From Sulfuricurvum sp. IAE1 (GTDB taxonomy: Bacteria; Campylobacterota; Campylobacteria; Campylobacterales; Sulfurimonadaceae), in the NCBI RefSeq assembly GCF_004347735.1, contig NZ_SLTI01000007.1, positions 248,001 to 312,000 on the forward strand: a stretch of DNA of 64,000 bases, read 5' to 3'. The notes below the pieces were generated by a model. That model was not told the DNA's origin. It saw only the letters and a list, made by a program, of their open reading frames with translations, and made no database searches. How positions within the stretch are numbered: position 1 is the first letter of the stretch; the number at the start of each line of letters is the position of its first letter. This document shows positions 1 to 7,878 of the stretch, in pieces. The position numbers were made by a program, and so were the translations under genes.

Positions 1-195
1 GCCGTGAAACCTTCACGTTTGCTCGGGCATATCACCCAGCACTATTCCCACTTTACCCTTGAAGCCGATGTTTACCGCTGTGATGAAGCTTTTGATGAGG
101 AAGGATTTGAATGGTTCGCCCCCGAAGAGATAGAGGCCCTTTCCCTCAGCCGCGCCGATCACAAAGCGTTGGCCTTATTACGCTATAATTCGTAA
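1..195 (+). CDS. mutY: A/G-specific adenine glycosylase MutY, C-terminal end (partial)
   Basis: This is the last ~64 codons of a gene that starts before the window. MutY removes adenine mispaired with 8-oxoguanine in base-excision repair. The visible part matches the C-terminal NUDIX-like domain that recognises 8-oxoG: a GHITQHYSHFTLEADVY stretch corresponds to the family pattern H-x-(L/F)-T-H-F-x-L. The catalytic helix-hairpin-helix and the FeS cluster domain lie outside. The GTG at position 4 is an internal valine, not a start. The stop is followed after 13 bases by the next gene, so the two are probably cotranscribed. Identity rests on this short domain only. Confidence 0.75.
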   Translation, partial: AVKPSRLLGHITQHYSHFTLEADVYRCDEAFDEEGFEWFAPEEIEALSLSRADHKALALLRYNS

Positions 196-208
196 AAAAG
201 GAGCGGCG

Positions 209-658
209 ATGCGAACCGTATTACGAAAAATACGCAACCATTTTTTCAGTGCGTTCCGTGAAATATTCGTTTACCATCACACGTCGCTCGAATTTCGTGC
301 GAAAACATACGCGGTGATGATCGCAGGTGCCGAAGAGCCGATACACCGTTATCTTGACGTTCTCGAAGAAATCGCGGGAGAAATTTATGCCGAATCGGAC
401 CGTGCCGCGGCATTGGTCATGACGGTTCAGGAATACGTCAGCGCTTCTGGCGCCAAAAAAACCCGCAACGACCAGACCCTCATCTACGATATCGTCGAAG
501 AGCTTCGCCTGATGCCCCGATATGCGCAGAAGATCGAGCCTGCCCACCTGCGCAGACTGCAGTCGTGTACGTCCGAAGATGCAAACAAGATTTACCAGGA
601 ACGGATTATCGAGTTTTTGAGCCGCAAACGGCTCGATTTTGAAGAAGCTAAACGTTAA
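209..658 (+). CDS. Conserved hypothetical protein, 149 aa
   Basis: I do not recognise a characterised family. The start is well supported: AAGGAG lies 5 bases before the ATG. The product is soluble-looking, predicted mostly helical, with no signal peptide or membrane segment, and rich in charged residues. Its N-terminus is basic (RKIRNHFF) and the rest alternates acidic helices. It sits 13 bases after mutY, so it likely shares its transcript, and its 3' end overlaps the convergent ttcA-like gene by 11 bases. Similar-length proteins of unknown function are common in Campylobacterota. No function is proposed. Confidence 0.7.
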   Translation: MRTVLRKIRNHFFSAFREIFVYHHTSLEFRAKTYAVMIAGAEEPIHRYLDVLEEIAGEIYAESDRAAALVMTVQEYVSASGAKKTRNDQTLIYDIVEELRLMPRYAQKIEPAHLRRLQSCTSEDANKIYQERIIEFLSRKRLDFEEAKR

Positions 659-1406
659 AACGCTCAGGGTCGAAAAAAGCGTCGTCACTGATATGGCCGA
701 ACGCCGAATTAATCGAAACAAACAGATCGGGGTATTTTGTTTCCATTTCGTGCAGCATCGATTTCATCGAGGCGCGTGCGTGCGGCATCTTGACATCAAA
801 CCGCATCGAAGGACACGCTTCATCCCCGATAGTGGGCATTTCGTTCTCCAGCGCACAGGCTGCAAGCTGACGTTCCCGCAGCTGGATCAACGGACGGATG
901 ACGACCAGACCGTTTTCGGCCCGGTACTTTGGGGCGAGCGAACGCAAATGGCCGTTGTAGATCAGGTTCATGAAAAAACTCTCCGCCGCGTCGTCGAGGT
1001 GATGCCCCAATGCAACTTTATTGCATCCGAATTCTTTAGCCGCCGTGTAAAGAGCTCCCCGCCGCATCCGCGAAAAGAAACTGCAAAACGAAGAGTTGTG
1101 GCGGATCTTGTCGGCGGCGATTTCGTAGGTATTGGTCTCGTACACCCGATGGGGAATCCCATGCTCGGCACAATGCGCCACCAGTGCGGAGAGGTCTTCT
1201 CCCATGCCGTACGTGACGGTGACGGCCAGGATTTCGAACCGGAACGGGGCGCGTCGCTGCTGCTCCATGAGGGCATGCACCATTGTCAGGGAATCTTTCC
1301 CGCCGCTGAGACCGACAAGGATTCTATCCCCTTCTTCGATCAGGCCGAACGCCGCATTCGTGCGGCCGATCTGGCGCATGATTTTTTTACTGAGTTTAAT
1401 TCCCAA
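648..1406 (-). CDS. ttcA: TtcA-like PP-loop tRNA sulfurtransferase with incomplete Cys motif
   Basis: TtcA enzymes adenylate and thiolate cytidine-32 in tRNA using a [4Fe-4S] cluster. The ATP-binding PP-loop SGGKDS is clear near the N-terminus, as is GHHLDDAAESFF, which corresponds to GHHRDD of the family. In E. coli TtcA the cluster motif reads C-S-L-C-S-R-L-R-R-G; here it reads C-S-F-F-S-R-M-R-R-G, so the second Cys is Phe. The C-terminal C-N-L-C equivalent keeps only its second Cys (DEACPS). Starts are ambiguous: TTG 1424, TTG 1406 and ATG 1379 are in frame. TTG 1406 is chosen because relatives keep the IKLSKK residues, but no strong ribosome site is seen. It overlaps the mtnN end by 11 bases. 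Position matches C. jejuni Cj0118. Substrate specificity is inferred. Confidence 0.72.
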   Translation of the reverse strand: MGIKLSKKIMRQIGRTNAAFGLIEEGDRILVGLSGGKDSLTMVHALMEQQRRAPFRFEILAVTVTYGMGEDLSALVAHCAEHGIPHRVYETNTYEIAADKIRHNSSFCSFFSRMRRGALYTAAKEFGCNKVALGHHLDDAAESFFMNLIYNGHLRSLAPKYRAENGLVVIRPLIQLRERQLAACALENEMPTIGDEACPSMRFDVKMPHARASMKSMLHEMETKYPDLFVSINSAFGHISDDAFFDPERFNV

Positions 1407-2088
1407 GGCGCTTGACCATCTCAAGGATAAAACGAGCGCTCACTTTGGCCGAGCTTTGCAGGAACGTATCGAAATCCATTCCTGCATCCCCGTCGGCACT
1501 GTCGCTGATCGCGCGCAGAATGAAAAACGGAACCCCGAAATTGGCGCATACGCACGCGACGCTCGCCCCTTCCATTTCCAGGGCATCGGCTTTAAAGGTG
1601 GCCTCGATCCAGTGTTTGCGCTCAGCGGAAGCGACGAACTGATCCCCTGTCGCGATGATCCCCTCTTTGACGTCTACTCCCATACTCCGCGCAACTTCTT
1701 TGGCCAGATCGATGAGGGAGCGGTCGGCATCCACCATGACCGATCCCTCCGGGATGAAGCCGTAGGGATGACCGAAAGCGGTGATATCGACGTCGTGCTG
1801 GCAAAGGGCGCTTGCCATAACCAGATCGCCGATTTTAAGCTCTTTGCTGATCCCTCCCGCTACACCGCTGAAGAGGAGTTTTTCGGCTCCGAAACGCTCG
1901 ATCATCACCGATGCGGTGATCGCCGAAAAGACTTTACCGATTTTCGAATAGGCGATAATGAGATCGTGCCCCTCGTAACGGCATTCGTAGAACGTGTTCC
2001 CTGCGTGGTCGGAAGAAGTGTAGCTGCCAACCGACTCGAGGATAGGTTCGATCTCTTCGCGCATTGCGCCCATAATTGCGATTTTCAT
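1396..2088 (-). CDS. mtnN: 5'-methylthioadenosine/S-adenosylhomocysteine nucleosidase
   Basis: The enzyme hydrolyses the N-glycosidic bond of methylthioadenosine and S-adenosylhomocysteine. In Campylobacterota the orthologue also cleaves 6-amino-6-deoxyfutalosine in the futalosine route to menaquinone (MqnB role), which is family knowledge and not visible here. The start is the ATG at 2088 (MKIAIMGAMREEIEPIL, the classic N-terminus), not the longer frame reaching 2331. Length is 230 aa, usual for the family. The purine-binding segment with ALEMEGASVACVC and the catalytic Asp in AISDSAD are present. It lies 17 bases after the nitrilase-like gene and overlaps the ttcA-like gene, in one minus-strand series with fabD. 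Confidence 0.95.
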   Translation of the reverse strand: MKIAIMGAMREEIEPILESVGSYTSSDHAGNTFYECRYEGHDLIIAYSKIGKVFSAITASVMIERFGAEKLLFSGVAGGISKELKIGDLVMASALCQHDVDITAFGHPYGFIPEGSVMVDADRSLIDLAKEVARSMGVDVKEGIIATGDQFVASAERKHWIEATFKADALEMEGASVACVCANFGVPFFILRAISDSADGDAGMDFDTFLQSSAKVSARFILEMVKRLGN

Positions 2089-2105
2089 GTAGTTCCTTGT
2101 CTGTA

Positions 2106-2864
2106 TTAAAAATTCTTGGCGAGGTAGCGGCCCAGTTTCTGGAGGCTGTGATTCAATTCGACCTTCAAAGCCGCACTTTTGAACAGTTCGAGCCGGTGTT
2201 CGACTTCCCCTGATGGAGTAATCACGCGGCTGCCGCCCCAAAAGCCCAACCCGTCTTCGAAGCCGACACGGTTGACGAAAACAACGTAATTGTGGCTCAG
2301 AAGTGCGGTTGCTTTGAGAAGCGCGTCCCATTGCGCTTCAATAGCGATCCCCTCGTCGCTAAAAACACGGGTAGGCGACGCGGCAAGAACGTATACGATC
2401 TGTGCTTCGCTTTTGGCAATGGCATCGATCGTGGCCGCATGCCAAAGGTCTTCGCACACGACCATAACCGCCGGACCATGGGGGGTATCGAACGAACGGA
2501 TGCTGCTGCCCGCCGCAAAATACCGCCCCTCTTCGAACATTCCGTAGGTGGGAAGATGGTTCTTGTGATGAAGGTGCACCAACGCCCCGCGTGAAAAATA
2601 CAGGGCGCTGTTGTAGACTTTCCCCCCGTCCCATATCGCGGCGCCGACGACGATATCGCACGCCGTGCTCGCCTGCGCCAACGGCTCGAGTTCGTCAATG
2701 TTCCAGGCGTCTTCGAAAAGTTTGTCCTGCAGCAGATAGCCGCTGAGCGAGAGCTCGGGAAAAACCACGACGTCCGCATCGGAATTTTGCTCGATCAGTT
2801 CCAGGACCTCCGATAGGTTGGAACGGTTCAATCGCGGCGATGACTGGACGAGAGCGATTTTCAT
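2106..2864 (-). CDS. Carbon-nitrogen hydrolase (nitrilase superfamily amidase)
   Basis: All three catalytic residues of the nitrilase fold are visible: Glu in FPELSLSGY, Lys in HHKNHLPTYGMFEE and Cys in VVCEDLWH. Such enzymes hydrolyse amides or, as a domain of glutamine-dependent NAD synthetase, release ammonia. The arrangement with GYLLQDK and YGMFEEGRYF resembles the N-terminal glutaminase domain of NadE, but no synthetase domain follows, so this is a stand-alone amidase of about 252 aa. The start is ATG 2864, overlapping the fabD stop in ATGA, which indicates translational coupling. The true substrate cannot be told from the sequence. Confidence 0.85.
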   Translation of the reverse strand: MKIALVQSSPRLNRSNLSEVLELIEQNSDADVVVFPELSLSGYLLQDKLFEDAWNIDELEPLAQASTACDIVVGAAIWDGGKVYNSALYFSRGALVHLHHKNHLPTYGMFEEGRYFAAGSSIRSFDTPHGPAVMVVCEDLWHAATIDAIAKSEAQIVYVLAASPTRVFSDEGIAIEAQWDALLKATALLSHNYVVFVNRVGFEDGLGFWGGSRVITPSGEVEHRLELFKSAALKVELNHSLQKLGRYLAKNF

Positions 2865-3796
2865 GCGAGCGCTTCGCAAACCTTTGCGAGGCTGTCCATG
2901 TCGGAAATGCCGTACGTTTCGATATCCGGCGCATTGCGTTTGTTCAGCCCTTTGAGGACCGCGCCGTTTCCGAATTCGATCATCATGTCGATTTCACCCG
3001 CGATCGCTTCGATCGACTGTTTGTATTTGACCGGCTTGACAAGCTGATCTTTGAGCAGCGCCACCGCGTCGGCTTTATTCGAATATTTACCCGTCGTGAC
3101 GTTCGAAACAACCGGTGCGGCAAACGTGTCGAGCAGCATTTTTTCCATCACTTCGGCCAGCGGGGCCTGAGCGCTTTCAAGCAGCGGACAGTGGCTGGCA
3201 ATCGACATGTTCAGGAGTAAAGCCCGTTTGGCTCCCGCTTCTTTGAAAACGCTTTCCATCGACTGCAGGTCGGCTTTGAGGCCGGCGACAACCAGCTGTC
3301 CGGCCTGATTGTAATTGGCGGGCCATACTTTTTTGCCCTCGTTCTGGGCTTTTGCGCAGAGTTCTTCGACAACCGCGTCGTCAAGGCCGAGGATGGCCAT
3401 CATCCCCGCATCGATCGATTCGCACGCACTTTGCATCAGGGCCCCGCGTTTATGTACCAGCTCCACGGCATCGACGTAATCGATTGCTCCGGCTGCCGCA
3501 AGGGCGCTGAATTCACCCAGAGAGTGTCCTAAAAACATCACCGCATCGCTCGGACGAGCTTCCTGGAAAAGGCGGTAGGCGATCAACGATACCAGCAAGA
3601 TGGCAGGCTGCGTATAGGCGGTCTGGTCGAGCTGCTCGTTCGGTTCGAAAAGGAGCTTGGCGAAATCGACACCGATCCGTTCCCCTGCTTTTTCGAACAT
3701 TTCGCGGGCAAGCGGAGAGTTTTCGTAGAAGGATTTCCCCATTCCTACGCTTTGGCTCCCTTGACCGGGAAATATCATCGCAATTTTTTTGGACAT
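2861..3796 (-). CDS. fabD: Malonyl-CoA:ACP transacylase
   Basis: FabD loads malonyl groups onto acyl carrier protein for fatty acid elongation in the cytoplasm. The product is 311 aa, the normal length. It shows the IFPGQGSQSVGMG oxyanion segment at residues 8-20, the nucleophile motif GHSLGEFSAL with Ser92, and the catalytic His in IASHCPLL near residue 196. It sits directly after the degenerate NtrC-like gene, sharing one base at position 3796, and is coupled by ATGA to the nitrilase-like gene. Neighbourhood slyD-fabD-mtnN matches C. jejuni Cj0115-Cj0117 apart from the inserted regulator. Confidence 0.97.
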   Translation of the reverse strand: MSKKIAMIFPGQGSQSVGMGKSFYENSPLAREMFEKAGERIGVDFAKLLFEPNEQLDQTAYTQPAILLVSLIAYRLFQEARPSDAVMFLGHSLGEFSALAAAGAIDYVDAVELVHKRGALMQSACESIDAGMMAILGLDDAVVEELCAKAQNEGKKVWPANYNQAGQLVVAGLKADLQSMESVFKEAGAKRALLLNMSIASHCPLLESAQAPLAEVMEKMLLDTFAAPVVSNVTTGKYSNKADAVALLKDQLVKPVKYKQSIEAIAGEIDMMIEFGNGAVLKGLNKRNAPDIETYGISDMDSLAKVCEALA

Positions 3797-4566
3797 TAAT
3801 GCTCCTTTGTTTCGAGTTGATAATCAGAATGGTCTGCGATTTTCTTGCGCAGGGTATTTCGGTTGAGTCCTAACCGTTCGGCGAGCTGCAGTTGCGATTT
3901 GAACCGTTTGATCCCGGCACGGATGAGCGGCACTTCGTACAGGTGCAAAAACGCGCGGTAGTCATTGTTGCTGCCGAGCTTGTCGCTGAGATAATGTTCC
4001 ATAATCCCCATCAGATCGTTTTCGCCGATGCTGTCGAAAAGATAATGCAAGTAAACCTGTCGTCGGAGCGAAATCGCGTTTTCACTCAGGTCGGGAACGA
4101 AACCGTTACGCTCGAACGGCTCGGTTTTACCGAGCGTATGACGTGCTTCCTGCACGAACGCATCGATCAGCGCGGCAACGTCTTCACTCCGTTCAGCCAA
4201 CGGGGGCAATGCGAGACGAATCGTAAAAATTTCGTCAAGCTGATCTTGCGAATAACGCCCTCCCGCCGTTGCGACGACGCGGGTACGGGTTTTTTGCAAC
4301 GCTTCGATCAATCGCTTGAGATTGGCGACGTTGTCCAGCCGGTAAATGATTACTTCACTGTGAGACTCGATCGCATCGAGCAATTCATCGAAACGGCTCG
4401 CATCGATTACGGGTGCATGGGGCAGGATATAACGGGCGAGGGTCAGTTTACCTGTCCCCCGTTCTCCGAAAATAACGGCATTAACCCCTAAACCTTTGAG
4501 GAGGTTGGCCGTCTTGAACGCTTCGATCGAAGCGTTCGAGGCCGTCAGAAAATTAGTGGCATCCAC
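3796..4566 (-). CDS. Degenerate NtrC-like AAA protein with Fis-type HTH
   Basis: The protein has a shrunken sigma-54-activator ATPase region followed by a Fis-type helix-turn-helix. A Walker A (GERGTGKLTLAR) is present and LPPLAERSEDVAALI matches the late AAA motif of NtrC proteins. The GAFTGA loop that contacts sigma-54 is absent, and Walker B is weak (VIIYRLDNV in place of hhhhDE). The last ~25 residues (LQLAERLGLNRNTLRKKI) are a good Fis/NtrC HTH. No receiver or sensor domain is present. There is no ATG start: TTG 4608 and GTG 4566 are candidates, and GTG is chosen because it gives only a 14-base overlap with slyD. It may be a DNA-binding regulator that does not activate RpoN, as TyrR does not. 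Targets are unknown. Confidence 0.72.
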   Translation of the reverse strand: MDATNFLTASNASIEAFKTANLLKGLGVNAVIFGERGTGKLTLARYILPHAPVIDASRFDELLDAIESHSEVIIYRLDNVANLKRLIEALQKTRTRVVATAGGRYSQDQLDEIFTIRLALPPLAERSEDVAALIDAFVQEARHTLGKTEPFERNGFVPDLSENAISLRRQVYLHYLFDSIGENDLMGIMEHYLSDKLGSNNDYRAFLHLYEVPLIRAGIKRFKSQLQLAERLGLNRNTLRKKIADHSDYQLETKEH

Positions 4567-5074
4567 AGCCGTGGTTACCGCCGCTTCCGCAACATCCGCT
4601 GCTCTCAACGCGATTTTCGGAAGGAATCCCCGTCATCGCTTCTTCGGGTGATGCGTCACGTACATTATGGATGGTAACCGTGAACATCAGATCCTTGCCC
4701 GCGAGAGGGTGGTTGAAATCGATCAGAACGGAATCGTCTTTGATCTCTTTAACGACAACCTGCACGGTACCGCCGTCTTCGCCTTGGCCGTAAAGTGTCA
4801 TTCCGACGTTGAGATCGATGCCGGCGAATTGTTCGCGCGGAAGTTCCTGCTGAGCTTCGGCATTGTATTCGCCGTAAGCGTCCGCCGCTTTGACCAATAC
4901 GTCACCTTTGTCTCCGATATTCATGTGGGCGATCCCCGCTTCAAGACCGGGAATGATCTGCCCTTTGCCGAACATGAATACCAGGGGGTGCCCGCCGACG
5001 TTGCTGTCTACGACGGTTCCGCCGTCGCGTACTTCGTATTCAAGAGATACGATTTGATTCGTTTCAATTGCCAT
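4553..5074 (-). CDS. slyD: FKBP-type peptidyl-prolyl isomerase, SlyD family
   Basis: SlyD is a cytoplasmic prolyl isomerase and chaperone that also binds nickel. The N-terminal FKBP half begins with the family signature of residues 9-30 (VSLEYEVRDGG) and the loop GHPLVFMFGKGQIIPGLE. The inserted IF chaperone domain lies around residues 70-130 (AYGEYNAEAQ, NHPLAGKDL). The C-terminus is a short Cys/His tail with CCGSGGNHGCGCH, suited to metal binding as in E. coli SlyD and H. pylori SlyD, where it helps hydrogenase or urease maturation. A TAAAAT -10 box precedes it. It overlaps the following regulator gene slightly. Confidence 0.95.
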   Translation of the reverse strand: MAIETNQIVSLEYEVRDGGTVVDSNVGGHPLVFMFGKGQIIPGLEAGIAHMNIGDKGDVLVKAADAYGEYNAEAQQELPREQFAGIDLNVGMTLYGQGEDGGTVQVVVKEIKDDSVLIDFNHPLAGKDLMFTVTIHNVRDASPEEAMTGIPSENRVESSGCCGSGGNHGCGCH

Positions 5075-5101
5075 AATATAGCCTTCTTTTAAGATGGTGC
5101 G

Positions 5102-5107
5102 ATTTTA
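5102..5107 (-). promoter_or_regulatory. Probable sigma-70 -10 box for slyD
   Basis: On the minus strand GTGC-TAAAAT-CGC lies 28 bases before the slyD start codon in the only sizeable gap (5075-5146) between cpoB and slyD. Campylobacterota sigma-70 promoters often lack a clear -35, and none is obvious here. A purine-rich AAGAAGG site follows before the ATG. Confidence 0.5.
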
Positions 5108-5146
5108 GCACATTTACCTATAGCGACGCTGAAAGCGCACCGGTAG

Positions 5147-6013
5147 CTATTTAAGCTTAGAGATCCTCTCCTGCGCTTCCCTGGCGGCACCACTGCCCGC
5201 ATACTTGGATATGGTCGCCTGGTAAAAAGCTTTGGCCATCGCGTGATCACCCGTTTTTTCCATCGAAATTCCGGAGTGGAGCAGAAGTGTGGGCATGTAA
5301 AGGGCTTTTTCGTTGCGGGAGGCGCTCTCTTTGTAGCTCGCTACCGCCTCTTTATAAGCTTTTCGTTCATACAGGCACTCCCCGATCATGTAGTGCGCCT
5401 CGGCCGTTTTATGTTTTTTCTGCACCATCTGCTCAAACATCGACTGGGCTTCGGCGTACTTTTTTTCGCCGAAAAGCCGAAACGCCTCTTTTTCAATTGC
5501 CGTCGCACTCATTTTTGCCGGCGTTTCCCCGTTTTTTGCGGCGATCGGCTTGAGTTTGAGCTGGGAAATCAGCTGGGCGAACTGCTCTTTCGTGACATAA
5601 TCGGCATTGATGCCGTCGACGACCAGCGAAAGTTCTTCCAGTAACGACTTGAACTGGGCAATGTTTTCGGTATTGGCATCAACCTGTTTTTTGAGTTCGG
5701 AAACGCTTTGTGATGCGTTGTCGTCTCCCAGTCGCTGAAGCTTTTGACGATGCTCGTTCGTCGCCTGTGCCAGCCCTTCGACAATCGTCTGCAGGCCGTC
5801 AAGCCGCTCGGTAACCGTTTCAACTTTGGCATTTTGAACGTTATGCTTCTGAAGCACCGTTTGAATCTCTTTTTTGTTTTCGAGAATCAATTTCTCTTCG
5901 TTGGTAAGACCGTAAGGGTTGGGGGCGTTCAGATTGCCCGCACCGAACACCGACGGTTCAGATGCGGAAAGGGAGAGGGAAAATAGAGTTAAAAACGCGA
6001 CGGACGTACGCAT
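5147..6013 (-). CDS. cpoB: Tol-Pal system protein CpoB/YbgF
   Basis: CpoB is a periplasmic protein that links Tol energy use to peptidoglycan synthesis at division. It carries a signal peptide (residues ~1-17, FLTLFSLSLSASE), a coiled-coil region at roughly 40-150 with many Gln, Lys and Glu heptads, and C-terminal TPR repeats from about residue 175 (AFRLFGEKKYAEAQSMFEQM, then YMIGECLYERKAYKEAVASY, then YQATISKYAGSGAAREAQ). This order is the family's. It follows pal with no gap beyond the stop. It matches C. jejuni Cj0114, where the protein has been studied for glycosylation. Confidence 0.93.
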   Translation of the reverse strand: MRTSVAFLTLFSLSLSASEPSVFGAGNLNAPNPYGLTNEEKLILENKKEIQTVLQKHNVQNAKVETVTERLDGLQTIVEGLAQATNEHRQKLQRLGDDNASQSVSELKKQVDANTENIAQFKSLLEELSLVVDGINADYVTKEQFAQLISQLKLKPIAAKNGETPAKMSATAIEKEAFRLFGEKKYAEAQSMFEQMVQKKHKTAEAHYMIGECLYERKAYKEAVASYKESASRNEKALYMPTLLLHSGISMEKTGDHAMAKAFYQATISKYAGSGAAREAQERISKLK

Positions 6014-6574
6014 TTAGGGAAGTTTAAATTCTACGCGGCGGTTTTTTTGCCAGCATTCGGGAGTTTTCTCCAGACATACGGGGTTGCCCTCACCGAAACT
6101 GACCATGCTGATCGAATCTGGGTTCATACCGTCGTTGACAAGTGCGGCTTTAACCGCATTGGCACGTTTGAGGCCGAGGGCATAGTTGTACTCGTCGCTT
6201 CCGAATTCGTCACAGTTTCCTTCGAGTTTGACGTTTTTGCCTTTCACGAGTGCACTGTTGTTTTTCATCGCGTCTTGCATGTCTTCGCGGATATCGAATT
6301 TATCGTAGTCGAACAGGATGTTAGTCAATCCGCCTTCCGAACCGTTCGTCCCGACCGCAGCAGAAGCCGTCGTATCCGTCGTGTTAGCGTTTGTGATCGG
6401 AGCGATGACGGCATTCGTGTCGGTTCCGGACGTTCCCGCCGTAGTCGATGCGTTAGCCGAACCTGTGGCGGATGCCGAAGAAGCGGTTGCGTCGATCGCA
6501 GGCTCTTTGCTGCTGCATCCGCTCAAAACTAAAAGTGCTACCGTGGCACTGATCAAAGCTGCATTTTTCATCAT
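6014..6574 (-). CDS. pal: Peptidoglycan-associated lipoprotein Pal
   Basis: Pal is an outer-membrane lipoprotein that binds peptidoglycan and TolB. The lipobox LSGC is at residues 17-20, so Cys20 is the lipidation site. A low-complexity Ser/Thr/Ala linker (residues ~25-75) precedes the OmpA-like domain, whose signature includes LEGNCDEFGSDEYNYALGLKRA and the terminal QKNRRVEFKL. Two adjacent ATGs at 6574 and 6571 are possible starts; GAGGTGA is 4 or 7 bases away, which favours the second. In C. jejuni the orthologue is Omp18 (Cj0113). Confidence 0.96.
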   Translation of the reverse strand: MMKNAALISATVALLVLSGCSSKEPAIDATASSASATGSANASTTAGTSGTDTNAVIAPITNANTTDTTASAAVGTNGSEGGLTNILFDYDKFDIREDMQDAMKNNSALVKGKNVKLEGNCDEFGSDEYNYALGLKRANAVKAALVNDGMNPDSISMVSFGEGNPVCLEKTPECWQKNRRVEFKLP

Positions 6575-6626
6575 GCTGTCACCTCATACTTGTGATATGC
6601 GTTATGGTACCCAAAAACGGTAAACA

Positions 6627-7874
6627 TTACCAGTCGATGGACTGGATTCGCCCAATTTTCAACGGAAAGGCAAAACTTTTGTTAACGGTAGGCCGGATTA
6701 CGCCGACCGAACTTCGGCTCCCCTCTTGTTTAATGAACAAAATCGCTTCCCCGTCGGGCGAGAAGCGGGGAAAATCGTTTTCACCGCTGGCGGTAAGACG
6801 CTTGACACTGCCCGAATTGAGCGAAAGAAGATGGAGATTGAACGAATTTCCTCCGTATGTCGCGGGATTTTCCCGAGCTTTGTAAACCAGCAGATTTTTG
6901 TACGCGCTGAGCGAGGAATTGTTCTTACCCTGATAGACCAGCTGGCTGATCGCCGTGGAATTGAAATTTTTCGCAAACACGTTCGGATATCCCATGCGGT
7001 TCGAGACAAATGCGATACCGTCGTTTCCGAGAAACTGACCGTTTACGTCGATTCCCGAATAGTCGGTCAGGCGGGTCTTATTGCCGCTTTGCGTATCGTA
7101 AAGAAAAATATCGGGCTGCCCTCCCGGGGCCAAAGTCAGCAGCAGCCGTTTCCCGTCTTCGCTGACATCGGAGCATACCGCCATACCGTCCGAGGAGATC
7201 AGTTTTTCCCGTTTTCCGCTGGAGAGATTCATTTTGTAAATCGTCGGCTTGAAATCGCTCAGCGACGTATAATACAAATCGGTTTGTTCACGGTTGGCCC
7301 ATTTGGCAAAACCATACATGCCTCCGCTGAGAATAACTTTTTGATACGAAAGGGTATAGTCCGCCGCGACGATGTCAGCCCGTCGCGGTGAGGTCAGGCG
7401 GGTCAGAAGAACCTTGCGTTTCATCCACTCCATCGGCGCGCCCCCCATTTTCGCATTGATGTCGTAAGCGATCGAATGGGCCAGGAATACCATCATCTCG
7501 CTTTGTTTGAGAACGTATGATTTGGCAAACAACTCCTGGGCGTTCCGGATCAGACGGACATCCGCTTTCATCCCCCCGTTGGCGTCGTCGTGAAGCCGGT
7601 AACGAAGCAGATACTGCGCCTCTTTGTGTGCGGGTGCGGGCGATGCGGAATCAAAAGAAGCCGTCGCATACGACTCGTCCACATCAAACAGCGATACGAC
7701 CTGCATATCGGCGATAAGCATTTTGGACATTCGAACCGTCGCATCGCTTTTAAACGCCGAAGCGTCTTCCACCGCCAGTTTAGGCAATGATTCGACCCCC
7801 TTGACAACTTCGATCGTCGCATCGGCCGCCCGCAGGAAACATACCGCACTCAACAAAACAAATAAAAGTTTCAA
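6627..7874 (-). CDS. tolB: Tol-Pal translocation protein TolB
   Basis: TolB is a periplasmic beta-propeller that couples Pal to the inner-membrane TolQRA motor. A signal peptide occupies residues ~1-17 (LLFVLLSAVCFLRA). An alpha/beta N-terminal domain follows, with the propeller from about residue 165. Repeated blades show DVSEDGKRLLLT, GQPDIFLYD and FPRFSPDGEAILFIKQ, typical WD40-like PD40 repeats. At 415 aa it has the usual length. It is four bases from the tolA-like gene and 52 bases before pal, all in one direction. Confidence 0.96.
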   Translation of the reverse strand: MKLLFVLLSAVCFLRAADATIEVVKGVESLPKLAVEDASAFKSDATVRMSKMLIADMQVVSLFDVDESYATASFDSASPAPAHKEAQYLLRYRLHDDANGGMKADVRLIRNAQELFAKSYVLKQSEMMVFLAHSIAYDINAKMGGAPMEWMKRKVLLTRLTSPRRADIVAADYTLSYQKVILSGGMYGFAKWANREQTDLYYTSLSDFKPTIYKMNLSSGKREKLISSDGMAVCSDVSEDGKRLLLTLAPGGQPDIFLYDTQSGNKTRLTDYSGIDVNGQFLGNDGIAFVSNRMGYPNVFAKNFNSTAISQLVYQGKNNSSLSAYKNLLVYKARENPATYGGNSFNLHLLSLNSGSVKRLTASGENDFPRFSPDGEAILFIKQEGSRSSVGVIRPTVNKSFAFPLKIGRIQSIDW

Positions 7875-7878
7875 ATGG

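Noticed and set aside
1132..2109. 325-codon open frame on the plus strand
   Set aside because: It spans the opposite strand of the ttcA-like gene and mtnN, both with good family motifs.
2089..2331. N-terminal extension of mtnN to 2331
   Set aside because: The extra 81 residues are inside the nitrilase gene in another frame, and the family start MKIAIMGAMREE is at 2088.
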